From assembly GCA_029240815.1 (NCBI GenBank), contig JARDZO010000246.1, positions 1 to 8,508 of the forward strand: a DNA stretch of 8,508 bases, read 5' to 3'. The position numbers were made by a program, and so were the translations under genes. Shown one piece after another: positions 6,957-8,508 of the stretch. Every line of letters begins with the position of its first letter. Within the stretch, counting starts at the first letter, position 1. Under the pieces are notes generated by a model that was not told the DNA's origin, made no database searches, and saw only the letters and a program-made list of their open reading frames with translations. The stretch comes from Brevibacillus sp. GTDB taxonomy: Bacteria; Bacillota; Bacilli; Brevibacillales; Brevibacillaceae.

Positions 6957-8381
6957 TTACAGCTTTGAGACCAACTCATTCAATTTTTCTGCCATACCGG
7001 AGAGCTCTTCTGTCGCAGATGCGGTTTCTTCCGTACTCGCAGACGTCTGCTCTGTCACGGCGGCAATGCTCTGCGCCGAATGCAAAATGTTGCTTGTCTG
7101 CGCTGACTGCTCTTCGCAGCTGGCAGCCACTTCAGTGATTCTCTCTGCTGAATGATTCACGTACTGGATGATTTCCGTAAAGGATTGTCCGGCACTCGTG
7201 ATCAGGTCGTTTCCTGCGCGGACCGTTTCTACCGCGTCCCGTGTACTCGCTTGCATTGTATGCACAAGTTGAATGATTTCTTTGGTTGCTTCTCCACTCT
7301 GATTTGCTAATTTGCCGACGGAATCTGCGACAACTGCAAAGCCTCTGCCATGCTCACCGGCACGGGCAGCCTCGATGGATGCGTTTAATGCCAATAACTT
7401 GGTCTGATCTGCGATGTCCTTGATCGTCGTCACAATCAGATCAATCTTCTGAGAATTATCCAACAGGTAATGAACTTTTTGAGAGATTTCTTGCATGCCT
7501 GTCATGGCCTTGCTCATCATTTTCCCGCCGTTTTCTGCAATTCCGGAGGTCTGATTGACCAGAGAGCTCGTCTGTTCCACATTGGTGGCAATCTGTCCAA
7601 TGGCTTTATCCATTTCCTCAATCATCTCAGAAATGTTATTGACCATGTTCGTCTGATGCAAGCTTCCACCAGCCATTTCTTGAATACTGGCCGTAATTTC
7701 TTCGGATGAGCTGGCGACCGTCTGTGACGACAGATGAATACTCGCTGCAATAGAGCGCAAATCGCGTAACGTAATGAATGCTAAAAGAATTCCGGCAATT
7801 AAGGCGATCAGGCTCACGACGCTAACTGTAATGAAGGCTGAATTGTAGATGGTAACGGATTCAATCGTTGCTTGCGTGGCACCATTCTGGTTCAATTCCT
7901 TCAGCTTTATCAAAACTTGTTGGGATTGTTCCCAAGTGGGGGTCACCTTTTTAACTTCACGGATCGTCTTACCGGTATCGGTCCCTTTTGCCAGTTCGAT
8001 CACTTGTGGCAATTGCAGTTCAAACGCCTGCCAGTACTGTTTGTACTCACCATAAATCTGCCTTTCTGCGTCACTGTCGATCAACTTTTCATATTCCAGC
8101 GTCGATTTATGAATACGATCCAGGTACACCTTAATCTGGGATTCCATTTTAGAGATTTCTTGCGCATCGGTTTCCAAACCAATCTGGTTAAGCAGTCTGG
8201 GGACATTTGTACCCAAGGCATTGATTTCACTGATCAGAGCAAGGCTGGGGACCCAGTTTTCCTTGATCTGCGTCGATTGGTCTCCCATTCTACTCATTTG
8301 AAAGACAGACAGGGAACTGATGATGAGCAATAACGACAAAAGGATAAGGAAGCCTGTTAATACCTTCTTGTTGATAGCCAT
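6957..8381 (-). CDS. Methyl-accepting chemotaxis protein with four-helix-bundle sensor, apparently without HAMP
   Basis: This 474-residue chemoreceptor has membrane helices at about 8-27 and 182-204 bounding an extracytoplasmic helical domain (about 28-181) of the four-helix-bundle kind. The cytoplasmic part is the signalling coiled-coil hairpin, whose tip reads [20 protein letters not shown] near 324-343 followed by [10 protein letters not shown], the conserved site that binds CheW and CheA. The segment after the tip is SVGKLA where most receptors have EVRKLA. Directly after the second helix the sequence runs [18 protein letters not shown] and into SSEEITAS; the usual HAMP block (GDL, DEIG and Asn-x-Met landmarks) is not seen. 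No C-terminal CheR/CheB tether pentapeptide is present. The start is ATG 8381, with GGAGGAG six bases upstream; the GTG at 8396 overlaps the approach to that site and is less likely. The ligand cannot be read from sequence. The gene stands alone between terminators. Confidence 0.95.
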   Translation of the reverse strand: MAINKKVLTGFLILLSLLLIISSLSVFQMSRMGDQSTQIKENWVPSLALISEINALGTNVPRLLNQIGLETDAQEISKMESQIKVYLDRIHKSTLEYEKLIDSDAERQIYGEYKQYWQAFELQLPQVIELAKGTDTGKTIREVKKVTPTWEQSQQVLIKLKELNQNGATQATIESVTIYNSAFITVSVVSLIALIAGILLAFITLRDLRSIAASIHLSSQTVASSSEEITASIQEMAGGSLHQTNMVNNISEMIEEMDKAIGQIATNVEQTSSLVNQTSGIAENGGKMMSKAMTGMQEISQKVHYLLDNSQKIDLIVTTIKDIADQTKLLALNASIEAARAGEHGRGFAVVADSVGKLANQSGEATKEIIQLVHTMQASTRDAVETVRAGNDLITSAGQSFTEIIQYVNHSAERITEVAASCEEQSAQTSNILHSAQSIAAVTEQTSASTEETASATEELSGMAEKLNELVSKL

Positions 8382-8387
8382 AACGAT

Positions 8388-8394
8388 CTCCTCC
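8388..8394 (-). promoter_or_regulatory. Ribosome binding site deciding the chemoreceptor start
   Basis: GGAGGAG, near-ideal for Bacillales, ends six bases before the ATG at 8381, so the protein starts MAINKK rather than at the GTG at 8396. Confidence 0.85.
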
Positions 8395-8454
8395 ACGTTG
8401 ATATTACTAGCTGCTGTCCACTAATTTCCCGCATTCCGGCACCTTCAAACAAAC

Positions 8455-8497
8455 AAAAAAAAAGACCAGCCTCCCCACATTGGGAAGAGACTAGCCT
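8455..8497 (-). terminator. Rho-independent terminator of a gene beyond the right edge
   Basis: Read on the minus strand, AGGCTAG(T)C(T)CTTCCCA pairs with TGGGGAGGCTGGTCT around an ATG loop, using several G-U wobbles and two bulged T, followed by nine T (A8455-A8463 on the plus strand). The wobble pairs and T-run favour the minus strand, so it ends a gene lying past position 8508. Confidence 0.8.
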
Positions 8498-8508
8498 GTT
8501 GGTGTTCC

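Noticed and set aside
8433..8440. GCCGGAAT (minus strand) as a SigD-type -10 element for the chemoreceptor gene
   Set aside because: It matches the GCCGATAT consensus at 6 of 8 positions, but the required TAAA -35 element is absent at the right distance; the T-run of the upstream terminator is there instead.
1..8508. CRISPR arrays, tRNA or rRNA genes, insertion sequences, attachment sites
   Set aside because: No repeat-spacer pattern, cloverleaf, transposase or terminal inverted repeat was seen on either strand.

Overview
The window looks like chromosomal DNA of a spore-forming Bacillales bacterium, most likely Brevibacillus or a close relative. The reasons are moderate GC content, AGGAGG-type ribosome binding sites, compact stem-loop plus T-run terminators, and protein styles such as a receiver-BTAD response regulator and a monoderm version of the Pel exopolysaccharide cluster. 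The genus is an inference from style, not a database match. All supported genes lie on the minus strand, so the window reads from high to low coordinates.

Layout in transcription order: a terminator at the right edge closes an unseen gene. Next come a methyl-accepting chemotaxis protein (8381-6957) with its own terminator (6898-6947), and a response regulator with a receiver, winged helix and bacterial transcriptional activation (BTAD) domain (6831-5692) with its own strong terminator (5641-5677). After a 210-base intergenic stretch holding a candidate SigA-type promoter, an apparent operon begins: a stand-alone CheY-like receiver (5429-5034), a large fusion of a UDP-sugar 4-epimerase with a PelD-like membrane receptor (4997-2793), a PelE-like membrane protein (2800-1790), and a PelA-like polysaccharide deacetylase of the DUF2194 type (1793 to the left edge). 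The last three genes are translationally coupled: an 8-base overlap joins PelD to PelE, and an ATGA overlap joins PelE to the deacetylase.

Taken together, the left two thirds is the front of a Gram-positive Pel-type exopolysaccharide operon. In known Pel systems, PelD binds cyclic di-GMP and, with PelE and PelG, activates the glycosyltransferase PelF at the membrane; the deacetylase modifies the exported GalNAc-rich polymer, and an epimerase supplies UDP-GalNAc. pelF and pelG are expected just beyond position 1. The most distinctive points are: (i) the epimerase is covalently fused to PelD, putting sugar-nucleotide supply and the c-di-GMP receptor in one chain; (ii) the PelD part has lost the GGDEF active site but kept the RxxD inhibitory-site motif; (iii) the operon opens with a receiver protein whose acidic pair is Asp-Val rather than Asp-Asp; and (iv) the chemoreceptor upstream appears to lack a HAMP domain. 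Gene functions are assigned by motif reading only.
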